Below the pieces are notes generated by a model. The model was not told the origin of the DNA. It searched no databases and was given only the letters and a program-made list of their open reading frames with translations. Both the position numbers and the translations under genes were made by a program. From Pedobacter sp. Leaf194 (GTDB taxonomy: Bacteria > Bacteroidota > Bacteroidia > Sphingobacteriales > Sphingobacteriaceae): a stretch of 64,000 bases of DNA. Where the stretch lies: the NCBI RefSeq assembly GCF_001423945.1, contig NZ_LMPU01000010.1, positions 278,080-342,079 of the forward strand, written 5' to 3'. This document shows, piece after piece, positions 1 to 8,698 of this stretch (its first letter is position 1; the number at the start of each line of letters is the position of its first letter).

Positions 1-1
1 T

Positions 2-166
2 TTCATGGTTCAGAAAAAAGCCTTCGATTATTTAGATGCACCAGTTCTACGCATCACTTGTGCGGATGTTCCACTTCCATACTCGCCAACTTTAATTGCC
101 GCTAGTTTGCCAAACGCAGAAAAAGTTGTAAAAGCAGTTAAAGAAGTAATGTACGCAACGAAATAA
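2..166 (+). CDS. pdhB: Pyruvate dehydrogenase E1 component beta subunit, C-terminal part
   Basis: Only the last 54 codons are in the window, open from base 2 to a TAA at 164-166. The residues around ADVPLPYSPTLIAASLPN match the C-terminal end of the transketolase C-terminal domain of E1-beta (alpha2beta2 type), where a similar cysteine/aspartate/proline turn is followed by a short helix. The enzyme supplies half of the thiamine diphosphate site that decarboxylates pyruvate before acetyl transfer to E2. The C-terminus is complete and a terminator follows. A branched-chain 2-oxoacid dehydrogenase beta subunit is the main alternative, because the two families are similar at this end. Confidence 0.8.
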   Translation, partial: FMVQKKAFDYLDAPVLRITCADVPLPYSPTLIAASLPNAEKVVKAVKEVMYATK

Positions 167-202
167 AGAAAACTCTCGGCCGCCCGGGAACCAAAATATA
201 AG

Positions 203-231
203 AATCCTCCAAAGCAATTTGGGGGATTTTT
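203..231 (+). terminator. Rho-independent terminator after pdhB
   Basis: An 11-base stem (AATCCTCCAAA with TTTGGGGGATT, one G-T pair) and a GCAA loop run into TTTTT. It lies 37 bases after the pdhB stop codon and should end that transcript. Confidence 0.75.
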
Positions 232-240
232 GCATTATAC

Positions 241-267
241 GTCATTGCGAGGCACGAAGCAATCTCA
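241..267. repeat. Fragment of a GAGGCACGAAGC repeat
   Basis: GTCATTGCGAGGCACGAAGC and the following AATCTC share the core GAGGCACGAAGCA with 6670-6765, where a mirrored half (TCTGCAATGAC) is also present. It looks like half of an imperfect palindromic intergenic repeat. The half site alone carries no gene. Confidence 0.5.
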
Positions 268-305
268 TTTAGAAAAATAAATTCTGTGTTTCCTTGGTAA
301 ATATT

Positions 306-401
306 TGAAAACCAACATTCAGTAATTCTTCAGAAACAGCAGCCCCGCCATCCATTAATCCGATGAAAAATCGGAATCATTCCTGTCGGGTTTATTTTAC
401 T
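306..401 (-). repeat. Interspersed repeat AAATAAACCCGAYA, copy 1
   Basis: Read on the minus strand it starts AAAATAAACCCGACAG, has an inner hairpin ATTCCGAT-TTTTC-ATCGGAT, continues ATGGCGGGGCTG, and ends GAAGAATTACTGAATG then GGTTTTC. The same order of blocks is found at 13300-13411, 46928-47020 and 53133-53245. The rest of the 167-493 intergenic stretch holds a terminator and a half repeat, and I see no gene in it. Confidence 0.6.
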
Positions 402-493
402 AAAACCCGTGTAAAAAACCAGTTCAGTTCCTGCTCAAACCTTAAAAACCGAACGATATTTTTTAACTTCGCTACAACAAAAAACCACATTAC

Positions 494-1069
494 ATGTCCG
501 AGAATTATATAGCCGAGCAAACATTCAGCAAAGAAGATTTTTCTTTGCGAGCCTTACCAAAAGCTGAATACGAAAATTGCAAATTCATTAACTGCAACTT
601 CTCCAACTCCGATTTAAGCGGCGTTAAATTCCTCGATTGTGAGTTTATCTCTTGTAATTTAAGTTTAGCAAGCTTAACCAAAACCTCACTTAACGATATC
701 ACTTTCAGTGATTGTAAAATGCTTGGCCTCCATTTCGAAAACTGCAACGATTTCGGTTTGGCATTCAGTTTTAATAACTGCAAATTAGACCATTCCTCTT
801 TCTACAAACTGAAACTAAAGAACACGACTTTCAAAAACACCCAGCTTCATGAAGTCGATTTTTCAGAATGCGATCTATCTAATTCCATATTCGAAAACTG
901 CGATTTGCTTCGCACAACATTTGACAGAACAAATCTCGAAAAAGCCGATTTTAAAACAGCTTACAGTTTTTCTATAGATCCCGACAATAATCGTATTAAA
1001 AAGGCAAGGTTTTCTGTCTCGGGTTTAGCAGGTCTATTACACAAATACGATATCCTAATTAGCGAATAA
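494..1069 (+). CDS. Pentapeptide-repeat protein
   Basis: This is a 191-residue protein with no signal peptide. From about residue 28 to 155 it is built of five-residue units with a central F or L and frequent C, N and D on the outside, for example CKFINCNFSNSDLSG and CDLSNSIFENCDLL. That pattern forms a right-handed quadrilateral beta helix in this family. Known members include Qnr and McbG, which mimic DNA and bind gyrase, but most have no known role and nothing here shows gyrase binding. A short non-repeat tail (GLAGLLHKYDILIS) is typical of the dimerising end in Qnr-like proteins. The gene sits alone, 33 bases before a DUF1801 gene that may be cotranscribed. Confidence 0.8.
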   Translation: MSENYIAEQTFSKEDFSLRALPKAEYENCKFINCNFSNSDLSGVKFLDCEFISCNLSLASLTKTSLNDITFSDCKMLGLHFENCNDFGLAFSFNNCKLDHSSFYKLKLKNTTFKNTQLHEVDFSECDLSNSIFENCDLLRTTFDRTNLEKADFKTAYSFSIDPDNNRIKKARFSVSGLAGLLHKYDILISE

Positions 1070-1101
1070 ATTGTGTTTTTTTGCAATTCCAAACTTAGAT
1101 T

Positions 1102-1476
1102 ATGGAAAAATCAGAACCAAAAACCATCGATGAATACATTGCCTCATTTCCGCTAAAAACGCGGGAAATTCTACAACAAGTTCGAGAGACTATTCAAAAA
1201 GCCGGACCGGATGCAAAAGAACTTATAAGCTATAAAATGCCTGCATTTAAACAACGCAGTGTGTTGGTCTATTTTGCAGCTTATAAAAATCATATTGGCT
1301 TTTACCCGACAGGCTCTGGCATTGAAGCTTTTAAGCATGAATTCGGAGATTATAAATGGAGCAAAGGAGCTGTTCAGTTTCCAATAGATAAACCCATGCC
1401 TTTAGATTTAATTACAAGAATTACGAAGTTTAAAGCAGAAAGAGATTTGGAGAAAGTGGCGAAGAAGACGTCCTAA
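1102..1476 (+). CDS. DUF1801 (YdhG-like) protein
   Basis: This 124-residue soluble protein has the family opening (TIDEYIASFP near residues 8-17) and the core KMPAFKQRSVLVYFAAYKNH followed by IGFYPTG. DUF1801 proteins have a frataxin/YjbR-like fold. Some Bacillus relatives have been proposed as iron chaperones, but the function is not settled and is not implied here. The stop codon overlaps the end of the convergent lipoprotein pseudogene by 4 bases. It follows the pentapeptide-repeat gene closely and could share its transcript. Confidence 0.8.
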   Translation: MEKSEPKTIDEYIASFPLKTREILQQVRETIQKAGPDAKELISYKMPAFKQRSVLVYFAAYKNHIGFYPTGSGIEAFKHEFGDYKWSKGAVQFPIDKPMPLDLITRITKFKAERDLEKVAKKTS

Positions 1477-2044
1477 GTTATCCAAACTTCTTCTTTCTTA
1501 TCAAAGACCCAAATTCCTTTAATTTTCTTCGCATAAATATAAGTACCCATTCCCCAACCTCTTCCTATGCCAACCATTTTGCCTTGTTCAAAATAGTATT
1601 TGGCAAGATTTCCTTCTTTATTAAAAATTACCCGGCTAAAAGTTAAATTTCCATTGTAATTAGAATCTAATTCTGCAACGTTTTTAGATGCTTTTATAAT
1701 TTCGAATCCAACCATATCTTTAGAATTTTTAAAGGCTTTGAATCGGAAAGGCACAGTCTTTTTAATGGATTTCCCTGCCGTATCACTATGTGCGAATCTA
1801 AATTCACGCATAGATAAAAGTGAGTCTGTTACAGTGTATTTCCTGGTTCTTTTTGCCTTTTTTAGTGGAAGATGATGTATTTCAGCGTGCATATTTTTAA
1901 AGTCATTTTCCGACACCCAGCAATTCCATTTGCAAAAGTGTTAAGTATTACCTGAACTTCTACATTAACATTCTCTTTTTTCTCAGACGCTTTATTTGTA
2001 CACCCGAGACAAAATGCCAGCAGAATAACGATTACATTTTTCAT
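1473..2044 (-). pseudogene. Small lipoprotein, apparently frameshifted
   Basis: Two overlapping minus-strand reading frames look like one broken gene. The first (from 2044) begins MKNVIVILLAFCLGCTNK, a lipoprotein signal with the lipid cysteine at residue 15, and runs as credible sequence to about NTFANGIAG before turning into unlikely residues. The second frame (GTG at 1914-1916, otherwise no good start) continues as a 147-residue beta-rich domain ending at 1473. A stop codon lies a few codons upstream of that GTG in the second frame, so the two parts join only through a one-base shift near 1918-1925. Either the gene has decayed or the read has an indel there. I do not recognise the family. 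Confidence 0.55.
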
Positions 2045-2317
2045 CTTATAAATATGATGCGATTATTTTACTTTTCCATAACTTCTATCTCTCCATCATG
2101 CAACCAAAAAATAGTAGCAATATCCAAATTACCTAAACGTAATTGAAGCGGTATATGCCGATTTTTCATCGGGGATTTAGCCTAAAGCCCGGTTAAAACA
2201 ATGCTTGTTCTTTTCCTTTTTTTATAATTTTACTCACAAATTTCGGTGGAAAACTTCCCTTTAAAAAACCTGAAATACCGCGAATCCTGATTAGCTTTGC
2301 CCCTTTAATTTTAAACT

Positions 2318-4608
2318 ATGCACACTCATCATAAAATAATCGCCGCCGAATTAAAGGTTGCGGAAAAACAAATATCAGCCACTATTAATTTGTTAGATGA
2401 GGGCGCAACTGTGCCCTTTATTTCCCGGTACCGGAAAGAACTAACCGGGAGTTTAGATGAGGTTCAGGTTGCGGCAATTCGCGACAGAGTTCTGCAATTA
2501 CGCGACCTTGACAAGCGCCGGGAAGCGATTTTAAAATCAATGACTGAGCTTGGAAAGTTAACGCCAGAACTTGAAAAACAGATAAACGAAGCTGAAACTA
2601 TTTCGCTTTTAGAAGATATTTATTTGCCTTATAAGCCCAAACGCAAAACACGGGCTTCGATGGCGAAGGAAAAAGGTTTGGAGCCCCTGGCTTTGGAAAT
2701 CTTTAAGCAACAAAACTTTGATTTAAATGCTGCTGCAGAGAAATTTATTGATACAGAAAAAGGGGTCAACTCGCTGGAAGAGGCCTTGGCCGGCGCACGC
2801 GATATCATCGCAGAAATGATTGCGGAAAACACTGAGGCACGAACAAAAATGCGTTTGTATTTTCAGGAAAAGCGGTATTTAAATCGGAAGTAATTAAAGG
2901 CAAAGAAGAAGAAGGCATTAAGTACAAAGATTATTTCGACTGGCATGAACCGGTAAAAACGGCTGCCTCTCACCGTGTGCTAGCCATGCGCCGGGGTGAG
3001 AAGGAATTAATTTTACGTTTAGATGCCTTGCCTCCTGCAGAGGATGCGTTGGCAATTTTGGAAAATCAATTTGTTACCGGAAACAACGCAGCAGCAAAAC
3101 AAGTGCATCAGGCGCTGGAAGACGGCTATAAACGTTTGCTCGAACCAGCAATGGAAACTGAGCTTCGCGTGCTTACAAAGCAAAAAGCAGATGAGGAAGC
3201 CATTCGGGTTTTTGCAGAAAATGCCCGCCAGCTATTGTTAGCCGCTCCAATGGGACAGAGAAACGTTTTAGCGATTGACCCCGGTTTTAGAACAGGCTGC
3301 AAAGTGGTTTGTTTGGATGAGCAAGGTCAGCTATTGGAAAATACAGCCATTTATCCACATACCGGACAGGGGAACGTAAAAAACGCTGAAGCAACCATTC
3401 GCCAGCTTTGCGAAAAGCATAGTATCGAAGCCATTGCTATCGGCAACGGAACTGCCGGAAGAGAAACTGAATCTTTTATTCGGGGGTTAAATTTGCCAGG
3501 CATCACCATCGTAATGGTTAATGAAAGTGGTGCATCAATATATTCGGCTTCAGAAGTTGCCCGCGAGGAATTTCCAACACAGGATATCACCGTTCGTGGA
3601 GCAGTTTCTATCGGCCGAAGGTTAATGGATCCCTTAGCGGAACTGGTGAAAATAGACCCAAAATCCATCGGCGTTGGTCAGTACCAGCACGATGTTGACC
3701 AAAACAAATTGCAAGCAAGCTTGGATGATACCGTGATAAGTGCTGTAAATGCTGTGGGCGTTGAGCTAAATACTGCTTCTAAACAGATTCTAGCCTACGT
3801 ATCTGGTTTAGGGCCAAGCCTTGCGCAAAACATTGTAGATTACAGAAACGCCAACGGTGCGTTCAAAAACCGCGAAAGTTTAAAAAAAGTACCTCGGTTA
3901 GGCGGTAAAGCTTATGAGCAAGCCGCAGGTTTCTTACGTATTCGCAATGCGGAAAACCCATTAGATACAAGCGGCGTTCACCCGGAGCGTTATGCTGTAG
4001 TAGATAAAATGGCGAAAGATTTGGGCACAACGGTATCTGCATTAATAAACGATAGCCAACTCCAAAAACAGATTAAACCACAACAATATGTAACCGGCGA
4101 ACTTGGTTTACCAACGCTTACCGATATTTTAAAAGAGTTGGCCAAACCTGGTCGCGACCCGCGTGAGCAGTTTGAAGCCTTTAGTTTTACTGACGGTGTA
4201 AATGAAATCGGCGATTTAAAAATTGGGATGAAACTGCCAGGAATTGTAACAAATATTACCAATTTTGGGGCTTTTGTAGATATTGGTGTGCATCAGGATG
4301 GTTTGGTGCATACAAGCCAGTTAGCCAATCGTTTCGTTGCAAATCCGAACGATATTGTAAAAGTGCACCAGAAAGTTCAGGTTACCATTATGGAAATTGA
4401 TGTGCCCCGCAAAAGAATTTCACTTTCAATGAAAACTGAAGAAGGTGCTAAGCAAAATAACCAGAGCCGAAAGCCATTTGCAGAAAAAACAAAACAAGAT
4501 TTGAAGTCGGGTAATCAGAAGCAAAACTTTAAGCCCCGTAACGAGCCAAAAGATGCTGATGGCGATTTGCAGGAAAAATTAGCGCAGCTGAAAGGCATGT
4601 TTAAATAG
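2318..4608 (+). pseudogene. tex: Tex family RNA-binding protein, split by a one-base frameshift
   Basis: The frame from 2318 encodes the N-terminal helical and HTH region of Tex (about 185 residues). The frame used from 2875 to 4608 encodes the rest: a YqgF/RNase H-like domain (NVLAIDPGFRTGC), a helix-hairpin-helix region (LNTASKQILAYVSGLGPSLA), an S1 domain (GIVTNITNFGAFVDIGV) and a basic tail. Joining the frames at about 2873-2875 gives GKEEEGIKYKDYFDWHEP directly after the N-terminal part, as expected for an intact protein of about 760 residues. One base is missing near AAGCGGTATTT. Tex is a conserved accessory factor linked to transcription and RNA handling. The frameshift could be real decay or a sequencing error. 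An internal ATG at 2977 could still make the C-terminal 543 residues. Confidence 0.85.
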
Positions 4609-4676
4609 CTTTGTAAATTTGTCAATCTGGGCCTGTAGAATAACTAAGCAATCTTCAACAGGCTCAGCCTGACGGT

Positions 4677-5756
4677 TTATAACTCCTCAGGCTTATCCTT
4701 AAACTCCAGTCTTTTCTTTGGCAAACTTTCAGGGTAATTAGCTTGAATAAATGAAATCATCGCTTCGCGGATGTTGCACCTCAAATCAAACGCTCTTGAT
4801 GAATTTGCAGCACTCATTAGAAAACGCACCTCTATCGAGCCATCTTTGGTACTATCCGTAACCTGAACTACATTTACACGCTTATCCCATAGTGGGTTTG
4901 AGGTTAAAAGCCTTGTCATTTCCTGGCGTAGTGGCTCAATCGGAACCGTGTAATCGAGATAAAGAAAAACAGTTCCCAACAAATCAGCTGAAACTCTGGT
5001 CCAGTTTTGAAAAGGCTTTTCAATGAAATAAGTTATCGGCAAAATCAACCGGCGCTGGTCCCAAATGCTTACCACAACATAAGTTAAGGTAATTTCTTCT
5101 ACTTTTCCCCATTCACCTTCTACTACTAAAACATCATCAATCCTGATGGGTTGCGTAAAGGCAATTTGAAAACCAGCCAACAAATTACCGAGCGACTTCT
5201 GCGCAGCGAAACCGATGATAATGCCACCTATACCTACCCCAGTAAGCAACCCGGCTCCTATTTTACGCATACTTTCGAAACTTAACAAAATGATGGCTGC
5301 CGTGATGAGTATGATTAAAGACACAATAAATTTTCGCACAAATTGAAGTTGCGTTCTTATCTTTCGCTCTTTTAGATTGTCTTCTTTGTTTAAGTCATAT
5401 TTTAAGTAAAAATAATCTTCCAGTACATTAATTAATCTTATCAAGATAAGGGCAAATGTTATCGTTAGCGCAATTTCAAGTGCTTTATCTAACGGCAACC
5501 TGATAACCGACGGCATCACCATTAAATTCAACGAAAAGTTAAGAAATAGTAAAGGAATAAAGACAGCAACTGGCCGCCTTAAATGTTTCATCGTAGATTT
5601 GATGATGATAAAATCCCACCAGCGAGAGAGTAATATGAAGGTTTTGTGGATGATGAATTTGACCAACATTCCAAGTAATACAGCCAATATTCCAATAATT
5701 AAATTCTTAAAAAACAAAGGAATTGGATAACCGAAAAAATGGTCTAAATACTGCAT
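4677..5756 (-). CDS. MscS-type mechanosensitive ion channel
   Basis: This 359-residue membrane protein has about five hydrophobic segments in its first 190 residues. The last of them is the glycine/alanine-rich pore helix (AGLLTGVGIGGIIIGFAAQK) seen in MscS. It is followed by the beta domain (PIRIDDVLVVEGEWGKVEEI) and an alpha-beta C-terminal domain. Channels of this family open under membrane tension and release solutes in osmotic downshock from the inner membrane. The gene stands alone, convergent with tex. The N-terminal part is longer than in E. coli MscS (286 residues), which is common in this phylum. Confidence 0.9.
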   Translation of the reverse strand: MQYLDHFFGYPIPLFFKNLIIGILAVLLGMLVKFIIHKTFILLSRWWDFIIIKSTMKHLRRPVAVFIPLLFLNFSLNLMVMPSVIRLPLDKALEIALTITFALILIRLINVLEDYFYLKYDLNKEDNLKERKIRTQLQFVRKFIVSLIILITAAIILLSFESMRKIGAGLLTGVGIGGIIIGFAAQKSLGNLLAGFQIAFTQPIRIDDVLVVEGEWGKVEEITLTYVVVSIWDQRRLILPITYFIEKPFQNWTRVSADLLGTVFLYLDYTVPIEPLRQEMTRLLTSNPLWDKRVNVVQVTDSTKDGSIEVRFLMSAANSSRAFDLRCNIREAMISFIQANYPESLPKKRLEFKDKPEEL

Positions 5757-5883
5757 AAAGAAATCTGTTGGTTAAGGGAATATGTAAATAACAACAGGTA
5801 AAGTTTATTGTTTGAAGTTGCAATTTGCGACTTCAAAAATCAAACCTGTTTTTAGTATCTTTAAATTAAATCCAAATAATGAT

Positions 5884-6423
5884 ATGGCAGCTGAACAAAC
5901 GCTCTTTATCATCCCTGAAAATATATTAGTAAATAAAATTTATGAAATTCGAGGTCATAAGGTAATGTTAGACCGCGATTTGGCTGAGCTTTATGGCGTT
6001 GAAACTAGGACTTTAAATCAAGCAATCAAAAGAAATATCGAACGATTTCCTGAAGACTTTATGTTTCAGTTAACGAAAGAAGAATGGAGTTATTTGATAT
6101 CACAAATTGTGACATCAAAGAAAAGTAGGGGTGGTACAAGAAAACTTCCTTTTGCTTTTACTGAACATGGTGTATTGATGCTTTCTAGTGTTCTAAACAG
6201 TCAGCAGGCTATTCAAGTTAATATTCAAATAGTTAGAATCTTTACAAGATTAAGGCAATGGTTGCCTGAAAATGGAGAAATGAAACATGAGATTGAAGAC
6301 ATCAAAAGAAAATTAAACAATCAGGATAAAAATATAGAGCTGGTTTTTAGTTATCTTGATAAATTGATGGAGAAGAAAATTGAACCGAGAAAAAGAATTG
6401 GTTTTAAGCCAGATGATTTGTAG
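5884..6423 (+). CDS. ORF6N domain protein
   Basis: The frame is open from 5812, but I chose ATG 5884 (179 residues). The protein family begins near LFIIPENILVNKIYEIRGH, and a promoter-like TATCTTTA lies just before 5884 inside the longer frame. The ORF6N domain covers about residues 10-95 (VMLDRDLAELYGVETRTLNQ, FTEHGVLMLSSVL), and a charged coiled tail follows. This domain is known from phage antirepressor-like and KilA-N proteins and is also common as single chromosomal genes in Bacteroidota. It probably binds DNA. No phage genes are nearby, so it is a lone copy. Confidence 0.85.
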   Translation: MAAEQTLFIIPENILVNKIYEIRGHKVMLDRDLAELYGVETRTLNQAIKRNIERFPEDFMFQLTKEEWSYLISQIVTSKKSRGGTRKLPFAFTEHGVLMLSSVLNSQQAIQVNIQIVRIFTRLRQWLPENGEMKHEIEDIKRKLNNQDKNIELVFSYLDKLMEKKIEPRKRIGFKPDDL

Positions 6424-6478
6424 CTTGATTACGTGAGTTCAGTAAAATATTTGCATCAATACATTATATTTACTTTAA

Positions 6479-6679
6479 GTCATCAAAATCAGTTCTCATA
6501 AATCTTCATACCACAAAATAATTGCAAGAGCGTCTATCCTATTTCTCCTAGGTCTTGCCATTTCGCTTGGTGCATTCATATGTATTTACATTTCGACTGT
6601 CCTTGATAAAAGTAAGATTGGAAATATTAACGCTCAAATTACGGTCGAAAAAAAGGCTATAGAAAGTCTATCACGCTGA
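6479..6679 (+). pseudogene. Remnant of a small membrane protein
   Basis: This frame has no ATG, GTG or TTG start but reads as convincing protein for 66 codons. It has a basic stretch, one transmembrane helix (SILFLLGLAISLGAFICIYI) and a charged segment (DKSKIGNINAQITVEKKA). It ends just inside the repeat at 6670-6765, which may have replaced the original 3' end. I cannot name a family. It may simply be chance, but the hydrophobic/charged order is not random-looking. Confidence 0.3.
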
Positions 6680-6765
6680 GGCACGAAGCATCTGCAGCCG
6701 ATGAAACAGATGCTTCAAACAATCTTCCAATAAGACTGCGACATCGCTGCGGTGTCTGCAATGAC
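6670..6765. repeat. GAGGCACGAAGC palindromic repeat
   Basis: The unit begins GAGGCACGAAGCATCTG, has an inverted internal copy (CAGATGCTTC) and ends TCTGCAATGAC, the inverse of the GTCATTGCGA found at 241. It is a degenerate intergenic palindrome related to the half site at 241-267 and has no coding potential. It occupies the gap between the ORF6N gene and the rplM promoter. Confidence 0.55.
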
Positions 6766-6797
6766 TATAAATACTCAAACTTTTTTACCACCAACTA

Positions 6798-6828
6798 TTT
6801 GATAATAAAACTTTTCTATCTATCTTTG
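6798..6828 (+). promoter_or_regulatory. Promoter of the rplM operon
   Basis: TTTG at 6798-6801 and TATCTTTG at 6821-6828 are separated by 19 bases, which fits the Bacteroidota housekeeping promoter exactly. The predicted start near 6834 leaves a leader of about 50 bases with a small CCCAAATTTAATGGG hairpin before rplM. Confidence 0.8.
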
Positions 6829-6882
6829 CAGTCCCAAATTTAATGGGAATAAATAATTGTTTAATAAATTAAATACAAGCAA

Positions 6883-7326
6883 GTGAATACGTTAAGTTAC
6901 AAAACTGTCTCTGCCAATGCGAAAACTGTTAACAAACAGTGGATTGTTGTTGATGCACAAGGCGAGATTTTGGGGCGCTTGTCATCGAAGATCGCTATGA
7001 TCATCCGTGGTAAAAACAAGCCTGAGTACACCCCACACGTAGACTGCGGAGATAATGTTATTGTTATCAATGCAGACAAGGTTAAATTGACAGGAAACAA
7101 ATTCAGCGAAAAGCAATATGTTTCTTATACTGGTTATCCAGGTGGTCAGCGTTTTATCTCTCCAAAAGAGTTAATGGCGAAACACCCTCAACGTGTAATC
7201 GAGAAAGCGGTACGTGGTATGTTACCGAAAACTAAATTGGGTAAAAAACTTTACACCAATCTTTTTGTGTATGCTGGTGAAACTCATCCACATGCAGCTC
7301 AATCTCCAAAAACCATTAAACTTTAA
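6883..7326 (+). CDS. rplM: 50S ribosomal protein L13
   Basis: L13 (147 residues) is an early-assembly protein of the large ribosomal subunit. The family signature is clear in WIVVDAQGEILGRLSSKIA, GDNVIVINADKVKLTGNK and the C-terminal VYAGETHPHAAQSP. The only suitable start is a GTG, giving the expected N-terminus for this phylum (NTLSYKTVSANAKTVNKQW). It is the first gene of the operon rplM-rpsI-rpsB-tsf and has a consensus promoter about 55 bases upstream. The next gene follows after 3 bases, so translation is probably coupled. Confidence 0.97.
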   Translation: MNTLSYKTVSANAKTVNKQWIVVDAQGEILGRLSSKIAMIIRGKNKPEYTPHVDCGDNVIVINADKVKLTGNKFSEKQYVSYTGYPGGQRFISPKELMAKHPQRVIEKAVRGMLPKTKLGKKLYTNLFVYAGETHPHAAQSPKTIKL

Positions 7327-7329
7327 GAA

Positions 7330-7716
7330 ATGTCAGTTACTAACACTTCAGGAAGAAGAAAAACAGCTGTTGCACGCATCTACTTAAAAGATGGTGCTGG
7401 CGCAATTACCGTAAACGGTAAAGATCACAAAGTTTATTTCCCAACTTTACCTTTGCAATATATCGTGAACCAAAGTTTAGAGGTTTCTGAGCTTACAGGC
7501 CGTTACGATATTACTGTAAACGTACAAGGTGGTGGAGTAAAAGGACAAGCAGAAGCTGTTCGTTTAGCTATTGCTAAAGCGATTGTTGAACTAGATGCGG
7601 AGAAAAAACCTGCATTACGTGCTAAAGGCCTAATGACGCGTGATATGCGTATGGTTGAGCGTAAAAAACCAGGACGTGCTAAAGCTCGTAAGAAATTCCA
7701 ATTCAGTAAACGTTAA
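7330..7716 (+). CDS. rpsI: 30S ribosomal protein S9
   Basis: S9 (128 residues) belongs to the 30S head, where its basic C-terminal tail reaches the P-site tRNA. The tail is visible here as RKKPGRAKARKKFQFSKR, ending in the conserved K-R. The N-terminal TSGRRKTAVARIYLKDGAG is the usual family start. It lies 3 bases after rplM, the conserved L13-S9 pair, and 18 bases before rpsB. Confidence 0.97.
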   Translation: MSVTNTSGRRKTAVARIYLKDGAGAITVNGKDHKVYFPTLPLQYIVNQSLEVSELTGRYDITVNVQGGGVKGQAEAVRLAIAKAIVELDAEKKPALRAKGLMTRDMRMVERKKPGRAKARKKFQFSKR

Positions 7717-7734
7717 TCACAGGAGGCAAGAACA

Positions 7735-8595
7735 ATGGCAAGAACAACTTATCAAGACTTATTGGATGCAGGTGTACACTTTGGTCACCTTACCCGTAAA
7801 TGGAATCCAAAAATGGCTCCTTACATTTTCATGGAGCGTAATGGAATTCACATTATAGATTTAAATAAAACTTTAACTAAAACTGAAGAAGCTGCGGCTG
7901 CGATTAAACAAATCGTAAAATCAGGACGTAAAGTATTATTTGTTTCAACAAAAAAACAAGCAAAAGGAATCGTAGCTGAGCAAGCTAAAAAAGTGAACAT
8001 GCCTTTCGTAACCGAGCGTTGGTTAGGTGGTATGTTAACTAACTTTGCTACAGTTCGTAAGTCAATTAAAAAGATGGTTACCATCGATAAAATGACTAAA
8101 GACGGTACTTATGCTATTTTATCTAAAAAAGAGCGTTTGATGATTCAGCGTGAGCGTATTAAATTAGAATCACTTTTGGGTGGTATTGCTGATTTAAACC
8201 GTTTACCTGCAGCTTTATTCTTAATTGATGTTAAGAAAGAGCATATTGCAGTAACTGAAGCGTTAAAATTAAACATCCCAACTTTTGCGATGGTTGATAC
8301 GAACTCTGACCCTTCTAACATCGATTTTCCCATTCCGGCGAATGATGATGCTACAAAATCAATTTCTTTAATTACTGATGTAATTATCAAAGCAATTGAA
8401 GAAGGTTTAGAAGAACGCAAACGCGAAAAAGATGACGAAGCGGAAAAAGAAGCAGTAGCAGCGAAAGTTGCGGCTGATGCACCTGAAGTTAAAGAACCTA
8501 GAGCAGCTGGCGAAAAAAGACCAACTACAAAAAAGGTAACTGCAGAGGCAGAAGTTGAAGCGCCTTCATCAGAAGAAACTAAAACAGAAGAATAA
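7735..8595 (+). CDS. rpsB: 30S ribosomal protein S2
   Basis: S2 (286 residues) binds the 30S subunit late in assembly and is needed for S1 binding in other bacteria. The family signatures are present: LLDAGVHFGHLTRKWNPKM near the start and PTFAMVDTNSDPSNIDFPIP around residue 185. The last 50 residues are a charged, low-complexity extension rich in E, K and A, common in Bacteroidota. Unusually for this phylum, the start is preceded by a full AGGAGG Shine-Dalgarno sequence (7722-7727), suggesting special translational control. It is followed by tsf, as in most bacteria. Confidence 0.97.
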   Translation: MARTTYQDLLDAGVHFGHLTRKWNPKMAPYIFMERNGIHIIDLNKTLTKTEEAAAAIKQIVKSGRKVLFVSTKKQAKGIVAEQAKKVNMPFVTERWLGGMLTNFATVRKSIKKMVTIDKMTKDGTYAILSKKERLMIQRERIKLESLLGGIADLNRLPAALFLIDVKKEHIAVTEALKLNIPTFAMVDTNSDPSNIDFPIPANDDATKSISLITDVIIKAIEEGLEERKREKDDEAEKEAVAAKVAADAPEVKEPRAAGEKRPTTKKVTAEAEVEAPSSEETKTEE

Positions 8596-8602
8596 TCAAT
8601 TC

Positions 8603-8663
8603 GGTTGTGGGTTACAGGTTATGTGTTACGGGATTTCTTGCAACATGTAACTTATAACCCATA
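8603..8663 (+). repeat. Inverted repeat between rpsB and tsf
   Basis: TGGGTTACAGGTTATGTGTTAC is followed after a short spacer by a mirrored ACATGTAACTTATAACCCA. The imperfect stem has no T-run, so it is less likely to be a terminator than an attenuating or mRNA-stabilising structure, or a mobile palindrome, inside the operon. Confidence 0.4.
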
Positions 8664-8698
8664 ATTTTTTTATTTAAAAACTTTAAAAAGGAAATAAA

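Noticed and set aside
5812..5883. Longer ORF6N start
   Set aside because: The extra 24 residues contain promoter-like sequence and are not part of the domain family.
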